Shown: in pieces, positions 39,615 through 50,198 of the stretch
Layout: each line of letters opens with the position of its first letter
Position numbering within the stretch: position 1 is the first letter of the stretch
Source: Methanomassiliicoccaceae archaeon
GTDB lineage: Archaea > Thermoplasmatota > Thermoplasmata > Methanomassiliicoccales > Methanomethylophilaceae
Length of the DNA: 64,000 bases
NCBI GenBank assembly: GCA_016284295.1
Contig: JAEEOP010000027.1
Span: forward strand, 1 to 64,000
Direction: 5' to 3'
Notes under the pieces: generated by a model
Databases searched by the model: none
Seen by the model: only the letters and a program-made list of their open reading frames with translations
Told to the model about the DNA's origin: nothing
Translations under genes and position numbers: made by a program

Positions 39615-40958
39615 TCAGTCCTTCGGCCTGTCATGAACCCTGTGCCATTCCAGTATCCATTCGTACCTCGAGCGCATAGCGGCCTCCTGCCCCTGGTCAG
39701 TAGGATGATAGTATCTCTTACCGACCAATGAATCAGGCATGCACTGCATATCTGTGATCTTGTCCGGGGCGTTGTGAGGATATTGGTAATCGGCACCGTA
39801 ACCGAGGTCCTCCTGCAGCCTCGTGTACGCCGCCCTCACGGCCAGGGGGATCGGATCGGTGTCATGGACAGCGGCATCCCTCCTCGCCTCCTCGTAAGCT
39901 AGGAACACCGAGTTGGACTTCGGCGCAAGGCACAGATACGCCGTGGCCTCAGCAAGATGGACCTCGCATTCCGGCATGCCGATCAGACGCACCGCATGGA
40001 AGCAGTTGATCGCGACATTGAGCGCGTTGGTGTCGGCAAGGCCGATGTCCTCCGCGGCCGCATGCGTTATCCTGCGGGCTATCCAGACCGGATCCTCCCC
40101 GGCATCCAGCATCCTCGCAAGCCAGAACAGCGCTGCATCTACGTCCGAGTTCCTGATGCTCTCATGGAAAGCGGAAATGACCTGGTTGTGCTCCTCCCCG
40201 CCTTTGTCGTACATCATCGACTTCCTGGAGATGCAGTCCTTGATCCCTTCCATCGTGACTGTTATGGTCCCGTCGGAAATCTCTCCGTTCATCAGGATCG
40301 TCTCCAGCGTGTTCAGTGCCGTGCGCCCGTCGCCCTTGGAGAAGTCGGCTATCATTGAAACCATCCCCTCCGGCATCTCCACCCTGTAATCTCCGTAACC
40401 CGCGGGATCGGTTATGGCGCGCTGCAGGAGAGATTCCAGATCCTCCTGCTCCAGCGGACGCAGGACGAACACCCTGCACCTGGACAGCAGTGCGGGGTTC
40501 ACCTCGAACGACGGGTTCTCGGTCGTTGCCCCTATGAGGATGACGCTGCCCTTCTCGACGAACGGAAGGAACACGTCTTGCTGCGCCTTGTTGAAGCGGT
40601 GTATCTCGTCGAGGAACAGTATGGTCTTCTTGCCGTTCCTCCTGGCGGACTCCGCCCTCTCCATGACCTCCCGGACCTCCTTGATGCCCGATGTCATGGC
40701 CGACAGCTTGACGAACCTCGAGTCCGTCCTCTCGGCTATGATCCCTGCGAGGGTGGTCTTCCCGACACCGGGAGGCCCCCACAGTATCATGGAAGGGACG
40801 TTGTCCGATTCTATCAGGTTCCTGAGGAGCTTCCCCTGGGCGAGGAGATGCCTCTGGCCGACGTATTCGTCGAGGTCCTTGGGCCTCATGCGTGACGCCA
40901 ACGGCTCGAAGGCATCGGTCTCCTCGGGTTCGGGTGCGAACAAAGTGGACTGCTTCAT
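39615..40958 (-). CDS. rarA: RarA/MgsA-family AAA+ ATPase
   Basis: MILWGPPGVGKTTLA, TILFLDEIHRFNKAQQD, MgsA C-terminal AEATAYLCLAPKSNS. Confidence 0.93.
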   Translation of the reverse strand: MKQSTLFAPEPEETDAFEPLASRMRPKDLDEYVGQRHLLAQGKLLRNLIESDNVPSMILWGPPGVGKTTLAGIIAERTDSRFVKLSAMTSGIKEVREVMERAESARRNGKKTILFLDEIHRFNKAQQDVFLPFVEKGSVILIGATTENPSFEVNPALLSRCRVFVLRPLEQEDLESLLQRAITDPAGYGDYRVEMPEGMVSMIADFSKGDGRTALNTLETILMNGEISDGTITVTMEGIKDCISRKSMMYDKGGEEHNQVISAFHESIRNSDVDAALFWLARMLDAGEDPVWIARRITHAAAEDIGLADTNALNVAINCFHAVRLIGMPECEVHLAEATAYLCLAPKSNSVFLAYEEARRDAAVHDTDPIPLAVRAAYTRLQEDLGYGADYQYPHNAPDKITDMQCMPDSLVGKRYYHPTDQGQEAAMRSRYEWILEWHRVHDRPKD

Positions 40959-41161
40959 CTGATCTTCTCTTGGGAGATATGCGTTCACACTCTTTTTGAC
41001 TGCGGTCCCGACCGATGTCCTTCACGGAACCCCGGGATCAACGCATTAAGGAAAATCTGATGGCGGAAAGCTAGGATAGGATGGATGGAAAACGTTCCGC
41101 CATCGGAAGGACTGTGCTTTGGGGATGCACTTTTCCTCCTCTGATATCACCATCCCTGCCG

Positions 41162-41257
41162 GCGTATATAAGGCTAAGAGGGGGGTGGCCGAAAGTGGAC
41201 CGAAAAAGGGGCGGACCCCGATGCGGAGCATCGGGTAAGAGGGGAAGTATCCCCTGT
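41162..41257 (+). ncRNA. Candidate small RNA between rarA and ileS
   Basis: TATA-like 'gcgtatataagg' then stem-loops CCCGATGC-GGA-GCATCGGG (41217-41235) and AGGGG-AAGTAT-CCCCT (41240-41255 approx.). Confidence 0.3.
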
Positions 41258-41268
41258 TGTTCCCGGGA

Positions 41269-44217
41269 TCACTCCAGAGGAGTGACACCGATCGTGATCA
41301 TCTTTCCTGTGACGTCCCACTCCTTGACCTCGGTTCCCTTCGGCTCGGAGGTGAACTTCAGTTCCTTGGCCCTGACCTCGGTGGAGATGTGCTCCTTCCA
41401 GGTCTCGAAGAGACCAACGAGGCGGTCCTCGGCGGAGACCTCGATGTCGACGTACTGCTCGACCTTGAGCTTCATGTCCTTGCGCATCTGCTGGATACGC
41501 CTGATGAGCTCCCTGGCGTAGCCCTCGGCCTCGATCTCGGGTGTCACGTTGAAGTCGATGAAGATCGTTCCCTCGTCGAACTCAACAGGCTCGATGTCGC
41601 TCTCCACGGAAGGGATCTCGTCCTTTCCGAGGTACTGGACCCTCTTGATGTTGCCCTGGTCGGCGAGGACGTCGTCGAACATCTTCACGGCCTTGTTGAC
41701 ATCAGCATCGTTACCGCGGACGAAGACCTGGAGCAGGGGCCATCTGAGCTTTGATCCCATCTTGGCCCTTTCGGCGGCTATGATGTCCACGATGTTCCTG
41801 ACAAGGGACATGCTGTGCTCGATGCCGTCGTCGATGAGGGAATCGTCGCATACAGGCCAGTCCTCCATATGGACGGTCAGCTTCTTGCCTCCCATGTGCT
41901 GGTAGACCTCCTCCGCGATGTGGGGGGCGATCGGCGCAAGCACCAGGGCGGTCTTCATGATCGCGTAGTAGAGGGTGAAGTACGTGGCGTTCTTGTCCGC
42001 CTCAGCATCCTCGCCCTCGGACCATGACCTGTCCCTGACCAGACAGACGTACCATCTGGACAGGTCCTCGAGGATGTAGTTCTCCAGCTCGCGTGCCACG
42101 AGGTGCAGCTCCCTGGTCTCAAGATACTTGGTGACGGTCCTGACCATCTTCTCGGTCCTGGAGATCATCCAGCGGTCCTCGTCTCTGAGGTACTTGGAGA
42201 TGCTGTCGATTGTGAAGTTGTCAGGATCGTACTTGTCCAGGATCATGTAGGTGGATGCGAAGTTCACGACGTTCCAATAGGTATTGAGGACCTTCCTAGC
42301 GTTCCTGGGCCCATCCTTCTGGAAGGCTGTGTCCTCCCAGGGGGCGTTGCTCTTGATCATGTAGTACCTGAGCGAATCGGCCCCGACCTGGTCGATGATC
42401 TCCAGCGGCTCGATAACGTTGCCCAGAGACTTGGACATCTTCTGTCCCTTGGGGTCCAGCACCCATCCGTGCATCATGACCTCGTCGTAGGGCGCACGGT
42501 CGAACGAGATGACCCCGGCCCCCAGCTGGGAGTAGAACCATCCCCTTGTCTGGTCGTGGGCCTCGACGATGAAGTCGCCGGGCCACCACTCCTCGAACTC
42601 CTCCTTGTGGTGGGGGTATCCGAGGGATGCCCATGCCGCTACTCCGGAGTCGAACCAAACGTCGAGGACGTCGGGGACCCTGTGCATGGTCTTGCCGCAC
42701 TTGGGGCACTTGAACGTGACGCCGTCGATCCAGGGCCTGTGTGTGTCCATGCCGTCGGTGTATCCCTCGCCCTCCTTGAGCTCCTCGTACTGTCCGACGA
42801 CCTTCTTCTCCCCGCACTCGCACTCCCAGACGGGCATGGGGATCCCCCAGTACCTCTGACGGGAGATGCACCATTCCCTGGCGCCCTCCACCCAGTTCTT
42901 CTCCCTGGTGCTTCCGGCCCAATCGGGGACCCATTTGGCGCGGTCGATCTCGGCCAGCATCTCGTCCTTGACCTTGGGGACGTCGACGAACCACTGGCGT
43001 GTGTTCCTGTAGATGATAGGGGACTTGCATCTCCAGCAGTGCCCGTACCTGTGCTTGATCTTGCTGGAGTTGAACAGCCTTCCGTTCTCGTCCAGGTACT
43101 TGATGACGTCGTCGTGGACGGTCTTGACCTTCTTGCCCACCATCAGGGGGAACTCGTCAGTGTACCTTCCGTTCTCGGCGACGGGGCAGAAGGGCGCGAT
43201 GCCGTACCTCTTACCGGTGTCGTAATCGTCAGGACCGTGTCCGGGAGCGGTGTGCACCAGACCGGTGTTGTCCTGCTCGACGTAGGTGGCAGTGACGACC
43301 TTGTAGTTCCAATCGGACTTGGGGACGTCCAGCTCGAACACGGGCTGATACTCGATGCCTTCGAGCTGCTGGCCCTTCATCCTCTCGATGACCTCGAACT
43401 TCTCGTAGCCTCCCTTCTGCATGACATAGTCCGCCTGAGATTCGAGGATGATGACCTCCTCCGAGCCCTTGGGGCCAGACAGCCTCACCCTCGCGTAATC
43501 GAAGTCTGGATGGACGGCCACGGCCATGTTGGCCGCCAGTGTCCAGGGAGTGGTTGTCCAGATCAGCAGGGATGCGGTGTCGCCCTTGATGGGGAACCTG
43601 ACCATGATCGAAGGGTCGGTCTCGTCCCAGTACTCGATCTCCGCCTCTGCGAGGGCAGTCTCACACCTGGGGCACCAGGTGACGACCCTGCTGGAGTCCC
43701 TGAGGAGCCCTTTCTCGTATGCCTTCTGGAGGGTCCACCATGCGGACTCGATGTAGTCCAGCTTGATTGTCTGATAGGGGTTGTCCCAATCCATCCAGAC
43801 CCCCAGCTGCTTGAACTGCTCAGTCATGTCGGCGCGGAGGCCCTGTGCGAACTCTTTGCATGTATTCACGAAATTGTCGATCCCGAGCTCCTCGATGTCC
43901 TTCTTGGAGTGGACGCCTATCTGCTTCTCGACCTTTACCTCGATGGGTAGACCGTGCATGTCGAAACCAGGCTGATCGCGGATGTTGTATCCGTTCATGC
44001 TCCAGTACCTGATCAGGATGTCCTTGACGGTCTTGTTCATGGCGGTACCGAGGTGGATGGAGCCGGTGGTGTACGGCGGTCCGTCGACGAAGTAGAATTT
44101 CTTGCCGCCCTTCCTGGCTTCCCTGGTCTTCTCGTATGCGTACTCGGACCTCCAGTACTCCTGGATGTCCTTCTCGATGCCCTTGGCATCATAATTGGCG
44201 CGGATCGGCGTTATCAT
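41269..44217 (-). CDS. ileS: Isoleucyl-tRNA synthetase
   Basis: DGPPYTTGSIHLGTAMNKTVKD (HIGH region), KMSKSLGN. Confidence 0.98.
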   Translation of the reverse strand: MITPIRANYDAKGIEKDIQEYWRSEYAYEKTREARKGGKKFYFVDGPPYTTGSIHLGTAMNKTVKDILIRYWSMNGYNIRDQPGFDMHGLPIEVKVEKQIGVHSKKDIEELGIDNFVNTCKEFAQGLRADMTEQFKQLGVWMDWDNPYQTIKLDYIESAWWTLQKAYEKGLLRDSSRVVTWCPRCETALAEAEIEYWDETDPSIMVRFPIKGDTASLLIWTTTPWTLAANMAVAVHPDFDYARVRLSGPKGSEEVIILESQADYVMQKGGYEKFEVIERMKGQQLEGIEYQPVFELDVPKSDWNYKVVTATYVEQDNTGLVHTAPGHGPDDYDTGKRYGIAPFCPVAENGRYTDEFPLMVGKKVKTVHDDVIKYLDENGRLFNSSKIKHRYGHCWRCKSPIIYRNTRQWFVDVPKVKDEMLAEIDRAKWVPDWAGSTREKNWVEGAREWCISRQRYWGIPMPVWECECGEKKVVGQYEELKEGEGYTDGMDTHRPWIDGVTFKCPKCGKTMHRVPDVLDVWFDSGVAAWASLGYPHHKEEFEEWWPGDFIVEAHDQTRGWFYSQLGAGVISFDRAPYDEVMMHGWVLDPKGQKMSKSLGNVIEPLEIIDQVGADSLRYYMIKSNAPWEDTAFQKDGPRNARKVLNTYWNVVNFASTYMILDKYDPDNFTIDSISKYLRDEDRWMISRTEKMVRTVTKYLETRELHLVARELENYILEDLSRWYVCLVRDRSWSEGEDAEADKNATYFTLYYAIMKTALVLAPIAPHIAEEVYQHMGGKKLTVHMEDWPVCDDSLIDDGIEHSMSLVRNIVDIIAAERAKMGSKLRWPLLQVFVRGNDADVNKAVKMFDDVLADQGNIKRVQYLGKDEIPSVESDIEPVEFDEGTIFIDFNVTPEIEAEGYARELIRRIQQMRKDMKLKVEQYVDIEVSAEDRLVGLFETWKEHISTEVRAKELKFTSEPKGTEVKEWDVTGKMITIGVTPLE

Positions 44218-44334
44218 TGCTAGTCCTCATATCCGGGTCTATCTTGCCCGTAATATCCACGCGTATGCGGGTCCTATTAATATAGGTAGGGGAGGGTTGG
44301 CATCGTCCGATGGCCGATCGACAATGATTGGCGG

Positions 44335-45039
44335 TCATCTCTCCAGGATGTACCTGATGGCCTCGTTGGCGAGGGTCATGCCGAAGATCGCAGGTACGGT
44401 CGGCAGGGAGCCGAGGACGCTTTTGCCATTGTCGTCCCTCTCCTGAGGCTTCACCAGGGGAGACTCCACAGAGTATACCGCAGTTATCATCGATGTGTCG
44501 CATCCCCTCAGGGACTTCCTCAGCGATGCCGCCAGCGGACAAGTGCTGGTCTTCATCAGCGGCGCTATCCTCACGGCTTGCGTGTCCATGTGGAGGGCGG
44601 CACCCATGGAGGAGAACGTCCTTATTCCGTGCTCGGAGACGTACCTCAATAGTGCGGCCTTGTTGCGGAGGGTGTCAATGGCATCGACGACCAGATCGTA
44701 ATCCCCTGATAGGATCTCAGGGACGGTCTCCTCTGTGACAAGGGTATCCATGCCCTTGATGTCTATCTCCGGATTTATGGACCTGGCCCTCTCGCAGGCG
44801 ACCTCCACCTTGGGCCTCCCCAGGGTATCGGTCGTGGCCAGTATCTGGCGGTTGAGGTTGCTCTCCGAGAAAACGTCGTGGTCCACGACCCTGATCTTCC
44901 CCACGCCGGCGCGAACCAGCCCTTCCAATGCGTAGCCTCCAACGGCGCCGGAACCGACCTGTATGACCTTCGCTCCGCGGAGCCTCTCAAGCCCTTCCTC
45001 TCCGACGAGCAGGGAGGTCCTCTCCTCCATGCCCCTCAT
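44335..45039 (-). CDS. ThiF/MoeB family E1-like protein (TcdA-like)
   Basis: MEERTSLLVGEEGLERLRGAKVIQVGSGAVGGYALEGLVRAGVGKIRVVDHD...; the upstream portion of the supplied 416-aa ORF overlaps tatD. Confidence 0.85.
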   Translation of the reverse strand: MRGMEERTSLLVGEEGLERLRGAKVIQVGSGAVGGYALEGLVRAGVGKIRVVDHDVFSESNLNRQILATTDTLGRPKVEVACERARSINPEIDIKGMDTLVTEETVPEILSGDYDLVVDAIDTLRNKAALLRYVSEHGIRTFSSMGAALHMDTQAVRIAPLMKTSTCPLAASLRKSLRGCDTSMITAVYSVESPLVKPQERDDNGKSVLGSLPTVPAIFGMTLANEAIRYILER

Positions 45040-45728
45040 GGGAACAGCCTCCTGAGGTTCTCCTCCGCTTTGGTTAGGAGGTCGTCGGCGCTCCTGCCGA
45101 TGACCGTTCCGAGCCTTTCTGCGAAATCCCTCATGCCTGTGAAATCCTTCCCGATGTTCGGAGAATCCGTCTCCAGCAGGAGCAGGTCCTCCGGGATCGC
45201 ATCCAGCAGCCTCTTCACCCTGATGTCCGACCTTGACAGGATCCTGGGCGATATCGAGAAATAGCAACCGATCTCGGAATACGGCTTGATATAGCTGTCG
45301 GACCCGTATGAATGGAGTATGACGCCTCCGAGCCTGCGGCCCTTCAGCGCATCCAGCACCATCTTCTCGCATCCGACGTCGTGGATGGATACGACCCTGC
45401 CGTAATGCTCCGCGATGTCGAGCTGCTGTATCATCACCATGGTCTGGCCGAGGATCTTGCCCCTTTTGGAATCCAGTCCGATCTCCCCGACGTGGGCCCC
45501 GGGATCGCTCCCCAGGAGGTCGAAGAGCTTCTTCCTGTTCTCGAACGTCCAGTCCTCCGCGTACCACGGGTGGACCCCGTAGCACTTGATGACACGGGGG
45601 TCGTCGATAGCAGCCTGTTCATCCCACTCATCGGCCTTCGCGACGCATGAGACCATGCGGGACAGCTGAGGGAAATCCGAATATCCCTCCGGGACCTGCT
45701 CCGCAAGGTGCATGTGGGAATCTATCAT
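45036..45728 (-). CDS. TatD-family hydrolase
   Basis: MIDSHMHLAE, HDVGCEK, LLETDSPN. Confidence 0.88.
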   Translation of the reverse strand: MIDSHMHLAEQVPEGYSDFPQLSRMVSCVAKADEWDEQAAIDDPRVIKCYGVHPWYAEDWTFENRKKLFDLLGSDPGAHVGEIGLDSKRGKILGQTMVMIQQLDIAEHYGRVVSIHDVGCEKMVLDALKGRRLGGVILHSYGSDSYIKPYSEIGCYFSISPRILSRSDIRVKRLLDAIPEDLLLLETDSPNIGKDFTGMRDFAERLGTVIGRSADDLLTKAEENLRRLFP

Positions 45729-45732
45729 GATA

Positions 45733-46761
45733 TCAGAACCATGCGTCCAGGGACCTCTGCTTCCTTCTGTTGGACTCGGCCTTCCTGGCCGCCTCGATCT
45801 TGTTCAGGACCGTGCCGACCCTGTCCTCCGAGAAGCCGTACTCGGTCATCAGGGACAGTACACCGTCCCTGTCCATCTCGCCGGCCTTGACGGCGTAGTC
45901 GTCCGACCTGGGGCCGTTGAGGAATATCTCCCTTACATCTTCGTATCCGGGGATGTCGATGTCAGTCTCCTCCATGACCTTCTCCAGCGTGCCGTGCTTC
46001 TGGATGAGCTTGAGACCCTTCTTGGGTCCGATGCCGTTGATGCCGGTGTTGAAATCCGTGCCGATCATCATGCAGACGTCCACCAGCTGCTCCCTTGTTA
46101 TGCCCAGGGAATCCAACATCTCCTTGGAATCTATGATCTCTGTCTTCACATCTCTGTAGAGCTGCTTTCCGGGCACCTTCCTCCTGCCAGAGATCGTCAG
46201 GTTCCTGACCAGCAGAGGGGCTCCGAAAAGAATCGAATCGAAATCCTGGGATGCGGCCGCATAGACATCACCCTTGCCGCACATGTACGCGGCCTGGGCC
46301 TCTCCGTCGCTGGGCGCCTGGACCACAGGTATGCCCATCAGCCTCAGGAGCTGCTTGGAGGTGTCTAGGATCTCCGGGGTCATCCTAGCGGTCTGCTGGG
46401 CCTTGGAGAACGCCTTCTTCAGGTCGCCTTCGGCAAGGGCCTGCTCGTACTCCTGCTTGGCCTTCTCCCTCCTGGCGATCCTCTCCTCGATGGTGCCTGC
46501 CTTGAGCTCGTTGGGCTTACCGTCGAAAACGAATGAGGGTTCGATCCCCGCCTCGATGAGGTTCGCCGTACGATACAACAGTCCGGACAGGTGGGATGTC
46601 ACCCTTCCTTCCTCGTCCATGAGGGGCTTCCCGTCGGGCTGCCTGATGATCGATAGGAACTGGAAGATCGTGTTGTACGCGTCGATGGCGATGGTCCTCC
46701 CCCTGAGATCCTCCAGCTCGATCTCCCTTGCAGTCACGATCGGCGATAGGTTTACTCCCAT
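45733..46761 (-). CDS. fen: Flap endonuclease 1
   Basis: GRTIAIDAYNTIFQFLS, FVFDGKP, APSDGEAQAAYMC, GTDFNTGINGIGPKKGLKLI; C-terminal PIP-like QRSLDAWF. Confidence 0.97.
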   Translation of the reverse strand: MGVNLSPIVTAREIELEDLRGRTIAIDAYNTIFQFLSIIRQPDGKPLMDEEGRVTSHLSGLLYRTANLIEAGIEPSFVFDGKPNELKAGTIEERIARREKAKQEYEQALAEGDLKKAFSKAQQTARMTPEILDTSKQLLRLMGIPVVQAPSDGEAQAAYMCGKGDVYAAASQDFDSILFGAPLLVRNLTISGRRKVPGKQLYRDVKTEIIDSKEMLDSLGITREQLVDVCMMIGTDFNTGINGIGPKKGLKLIQKHGTLEKVMEETDIDIPGYEDVREIFLNGPRSDDYAVKAGEMDRDGVLSLMTEYGFSEDRVGTVLNKIEAARKAESNRRKQRSLDAWF

Positions 46762-46770
46762 GATCGCACC

Positions 46771-47418
46771 TCAGAGACCGTGCCATTCCTCGATGGCTGC
46801 GGACATGTCGTCCATCTTGAACAGATACGATCCGGCCACGAGCACATCCACGCCGGCATCGACGCAGACCTTCGAGGTATCCTTGTTGATCCCTCCGTCC
46901 ACGGACACCAGCAGCTCCTTCCCGTTCTTCTTCGCCCATTCCTTGGTCCATGAGATCTTGGGGACGCAGTCGGCTATGAACGACTGCCCTCCGAATCCGG
47001 GATGCACCGTCATCACCAGAACGAGGTCCACCTCGGGGAGGTACTCCTCCATGGCGCTGACGTCCGTCTCCGGGTTGATCGATAATCCTGCTTTCAAGCC
47101 CTTGGCCTTGATCTTGGCGATGGCCCCGTGTATGTCCCCCTCGGCCTCGCAGTGAACTGTTATCATGTCGCATCCCGCGTCCGCGAACGCATCGATGTAG
47201 CGGATGGGGTCCTGAATCATCAGGTGCGCGTCGAAGGTGATATCGGAATGCTTCCTGATGGCCTTGATGACCGGAGGTCCGAAGGTTATGTTCGGTACGA
47301 AGTCGCCGTCCATCACATCGAGATGGGCCCAGTCCGCTCCTGCTCTTTCGACGCGGACGAGCTCCTCTCCGAGCTTCGAGAAATCCGCCGATAGCATCGA
47401 GGGGGATACGATAGTCAT
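46771..47418 (-). CDS. rpe: Ribulose-phosphate 3-epimerase family
   Basis: SPSMLSADFSKLGEEL, HLDVMDGDFVPNITFGPPVI, MTVHPGFGGQSF. Confidence 0.93.
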   Translation of the reverse strand: MTIVSPSMLSADFSKLGEELVRVERAGADWAHLDVMDGDFVPNITFGPPVIKAIRKHSDITFDAHLMIQDPIRYIDAFADAGCDMITVHCEAEGDIHGAIAKIKAKGLKAGLSINPETDVSAMEEYLPEVDLVLVMTVHPGFGGQSFIADCVPKISWTKEWAKKNGKELLVSVDGGINKDTSKVCVDAGVDVLVAGSYLFKMDDMSAAIEEWHGL

Positions 47419-47508
47419 GCTATCCGCATGGGATGGTCCATATAAGGAAAATGGGTCTCGTGAGGGTCTAACCTCCTTAGGGCACATTGATTTTATTACC
47501 ATGTTGAT

Positions 47509-48408
47509 ATGGACGGTTCCGTGTGGACCGGCATCGAGCTCCTATTCGTCCTACAGGACATCCGCCACCAGTTCCCGATACTGGAGGACATATTCCTGGC
47601 ATTCTCGGGGAGATTCTTCTTCCAGATACTGCCGGTCATCGTTATGGCCTGGTTCCTCTGGTACGTCGACAAGAGGAAGGGGGAGATCATAGGCATAGGA
47701 TTCACTGCGGCCACCACCGTGTCCACGGTAGTGAAAGCGCTGTTCTTCCAGCCGAGGCCATGGGTGCTGGATCCGGGGATCGAGAGGGTCGACGGGGCGC
47801 ATGCGTCCGGACCATCCTTCCCAAGCTCCCACACGATCATGGCCGCGTCGTCGCTCATACCGGCCGCGTTCATGAGCAGATATAGAATTGCAGCGATCGT
47901 GCTGTTCGCCTTGGCGGTGATCGTGATCGCGGGAAGGCTCTTCCTCTGCGTGCATACGCCCCTGGACATCATCGCGGGCCTGGTCGTCGCCGGGGTATCG
48001 GTCTATGCGGCGAAGGTCGCCGTGGACTACGGTTCCAGAGGAGTGCGCGAGTTCTACATCTCCTGGACGGTCCATCTTCTGATCATGTCTATACTGGTGG
48101 CTGCATCGCTCATAGCCAGCTGGCAGAACGCGGTCATCATCCTGGAGTACTGCGTGATGTACTATGGCATGATGATCGGGATACTGCTGGACCACAGGTA
48201 CATCAATTATGACATGCGCATGAGGGATTCCAAGTACGGATTGCTGATCTTCGTGGGAGGCATCCTGATGGCAGGGATCCTGTTCATGGTGCCGTATCTC
48301 CTATCCTCGTCCATAGGTTCCCTAGTGGGCGGATTCCTTGTCGCACTGTGGATATCATGCCTGTTCCCGGCCCTGATGATGAGGTATCTGGGAACGGAGA
48401 GTCAGTGA
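47509..48408 (+). CDS. PAP2-superfamily membrane phosphatase
   Basis: KALFFQPRPW, SGPSFPSSHTIMA, GRLFLCVHTPLDIIAG motifs. Confidence 0.9.
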   Translation: MDGSVWTGIELLFVLQDIRHQFPILEDIFLAFSGRFFFQILPVIVMAWFLWYVDKRKGEIIGIGFTAATTVSTVVKALFFQPRPWVLDPGIERVDGAHASGPSFPSSHTIMAASSLIPAAFMSRYRIAAIVLFALAVIVIAGRLFLCVHTPLDIIAGLVVAGVSVYAAKVAVDYGSRGVREFYISWTVHLLIMSILVAASLIASWQNAVIILEYCVMYYGMMIGILLDHRYINYDMRMRDSKYGLLIFVGGILMAGILFMVPYLLSSSIGSLVGGFLVALWISCLFPALMMRYLGTESQ

Positions 48409-48466
48409 CGGATTTCCCGACCTAACCGACGTTGGTTATTTAGCCGAGTCCGTCGATTAACTATGC

Positions 48467-48682
48467 ATGTCATTGGCTAAGCATAACACCGCAGCGGCGA
48501 AGTGCGACGTTGCGGGATGTGACAACGATGCAGAGAGGTCGTTCAACATCAAACAGGTGGAGAAGACCGATCTCAGTCTGAAGAGCGGCGACCTCCGTAA
48601 CGTCCACCTCTGCAAAGAGCACTACAAGGAGTTCAAGAAGCAGACGAAGACCGACAGGGAACTCGACGCGATCTACGACTGA
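48467..48682 (+). CDS. Small Cys/His-rich protein, 71 aa
   Basis: CDVAGCDNDAERSF...VHLCKEHYKEF. Confidence 0.65.
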   Translation: MSLAKHNTAAAKCDVAGCDNDAERSFNIKQVEKTDLSLKSGDLRNVHLCKEHYKEFKKQTKTDRELDAIYD

Positions 48683-48696
48683 GCCCTGCAGATATC

Positions 48697-49614
48697 ATGT
48701 TGGAGCTGCTCTTTCTGGGGACCGGGGCCAGCGTCCCTTCCAGGGACAGGGCCACGTCCTGCATAGCCGTGAGGGGCGGCTCCGACATCATCCTCATGGA
48801 CTGCGGCGAGGGATCCCAGAGACAGATCATGATCTCGCCGTTCTCGTTCATGAAGATCAGGGCGATCCTTATAACCCATCTTCACGGCGACCACGTATTC
48901 GGGCTTCCGGGACTTCTCCAGACGATGAGCCTGTCCGGACGTACGGAAGGGCTCACGGTGTACGGTCCGGAAGGGATCCGGAAATGCATCGATGCGTTCA
49001 TGAGCGTTACCGAAGGGACCACTGTCTATCCGCTGGACATCGTCGAGGTGGAGGGAGGAGAGTCCTTCCAGGTGAAGGATATGACCGTCTCGGTCTACAG
49101 GACGGAACATAACATACCGTCCGTCGGATACATGATCCGGGAGAGGGAGCGCCCCGGGAAACTGGACCGCGAGAAGGCGCTGTCCCTGGGCATTAAGGAC
49201 GGACCGGACATGTCACGCCTGAAGAACGGGGTGACCGTCGGAGATGTTACGCCCGACATGGTCGTCGGCCCGCCCGTGAAAGGTATGTCTGTTTCGTACA
49301 CCGGGGACACCAGGCCTTGCGATTCTGTTGTGAAAGGGTCGAAGGGTGCCACTGTGATCATCCATGAGAGCACCTACATGTCTGGACAGGCCCAGCTGTC
49401 CAAGGAGTTCTTCCATTCCACGGCGGCGGAGGCCGCCCAGGACGCGTTGTCCGCAGGCGCATCGCACCTGATCCTCACACACATCAGCAACCGTTACGAC
49501 GACCATCAGGAGGTCGTTGACGAGGCCCGCACCATATTCGAGAACACCTGTGCGGCCTCGGACATGGACCTCTACGAGGTCAGACCTGACGGCCTCTTTC
49601 TGAAAAGCAGATGA
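48697..49614 (+). CDS. rnz: Ribonuclease Z
   Basis: FLGTGASVPSRDRATSC, THLHGDHVFGLPGLL, SYTGDTRPCDSVV. Confidence 0.95.
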   Translation: MLELLFLGTGASVPSRDRATSCIAVRGGSDIILMDCGEGSQRQIMISPFSFMKIRAILITHLHGDHVFGLPGLLQTMSLSGRTEGLTVYGPEGIRKCIDAFMSVTEGTTVYPLDIVEVEGGESFQVKDMTVSVYRTEHNIPSVGYMIRERERPGKLDREKALSLGIKDGPDMSRLKNGVTVGDVTPDMVVGPPVKGMSVSYTGDTRPCDSVVKGSKGATVIIHESTYMSGQAQLSKEFFHSTAAEAAQDALSAGASHLILTHISNRYDDHQEVVDEARTIFENTCAASDMDLYEVRPDGLFLKSR

Positions 49615-49619
49615 ACCGC

Positions 49620-50183
49620 TCACAGCAGCTTGAGGATATCCGCCTTGGTCAGCACGCCGACGATTACCCCCTTGGAAGATACCAGGACGGCGTTGCTGTT
49701 GCTCATTATCCCCGCGACCGACGTTATCGGAGTGTTGTCCGGGACTACGGGGAACGACTCGCCCATGACCATGGATATGGTCATTCCGTACACATCGTCG
49801 ATGGACTTCTCGCTGCTTATCAGGTCGAATATGTCCCTTTCGGATATGCTGCCGACGGGCATGTTCCCTTTGAACACGGGGAACTGCGAGTAGCCGGTCT
49901 CGCCCATCATGTCCGCCGCGTACTTGATGGTCTGATCGCTCTGCAGCGAGACCACCTCCTTGGAACAGACGTCGATGGCGGTCTTCCCCTTGCCTATGGC
50001 TTTGGTCATACCCTCCAGCGCCTCGAAGAGGGCCACCACCGTCTCATAGCTCGCCGATACCTTGCCGCGCTCGATCTTCGCTATGGTGCCCTGGCTGACG
50101 CCCGACCTTGCGGCCAGCTCGGACTGAGTGACTCCCATCTCCACTCTAATCCTACGTATGTCGGTCACCGGGGGGAAATTCAT
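49620..50183 (-). CDS. XRE HTH + CBS-pair transcriptional regulator
   Basis: GVTQSELAARSGVSQGTIAKIERGKVSASYETV HTH followed by two CBS motifs. Confidence 0.88.
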   Translation of the reverse strand: MNFPPVTDIRRIRVEMGVTQSELAARSGVSQGTIAKIERGKVSASYETVVALFEALEGMTKAIGKGKTAIDVCSKEVVSLQSDQTIKYAADMMGETGYSQFPVFKGNMPVGSISERDIFDLISSEKSIDDVYGMTISMVMGESFPVVPDNTPITSVAGIMSNSNAVLVSSKGVIVGVLTKADILKLL

Positions 50184-50198
50184 ACGGCTCCGATAATG

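Noticed and set aside
39386-39796. 136-aa minus-strand ORF as an intact gene
   Set aside because: First half is an alternate frame of the rarA C-terminus; the remainder looks like a decayed fragment, reported only as part of the degraded island.
44335-45585. Full 416-aa ORF as a TatD-ThiF fusion
   Set aside because: The N-terminal part is an alternate frame of the tatD gene; ThiF homology starts at MEERTSLL (45030/45039).
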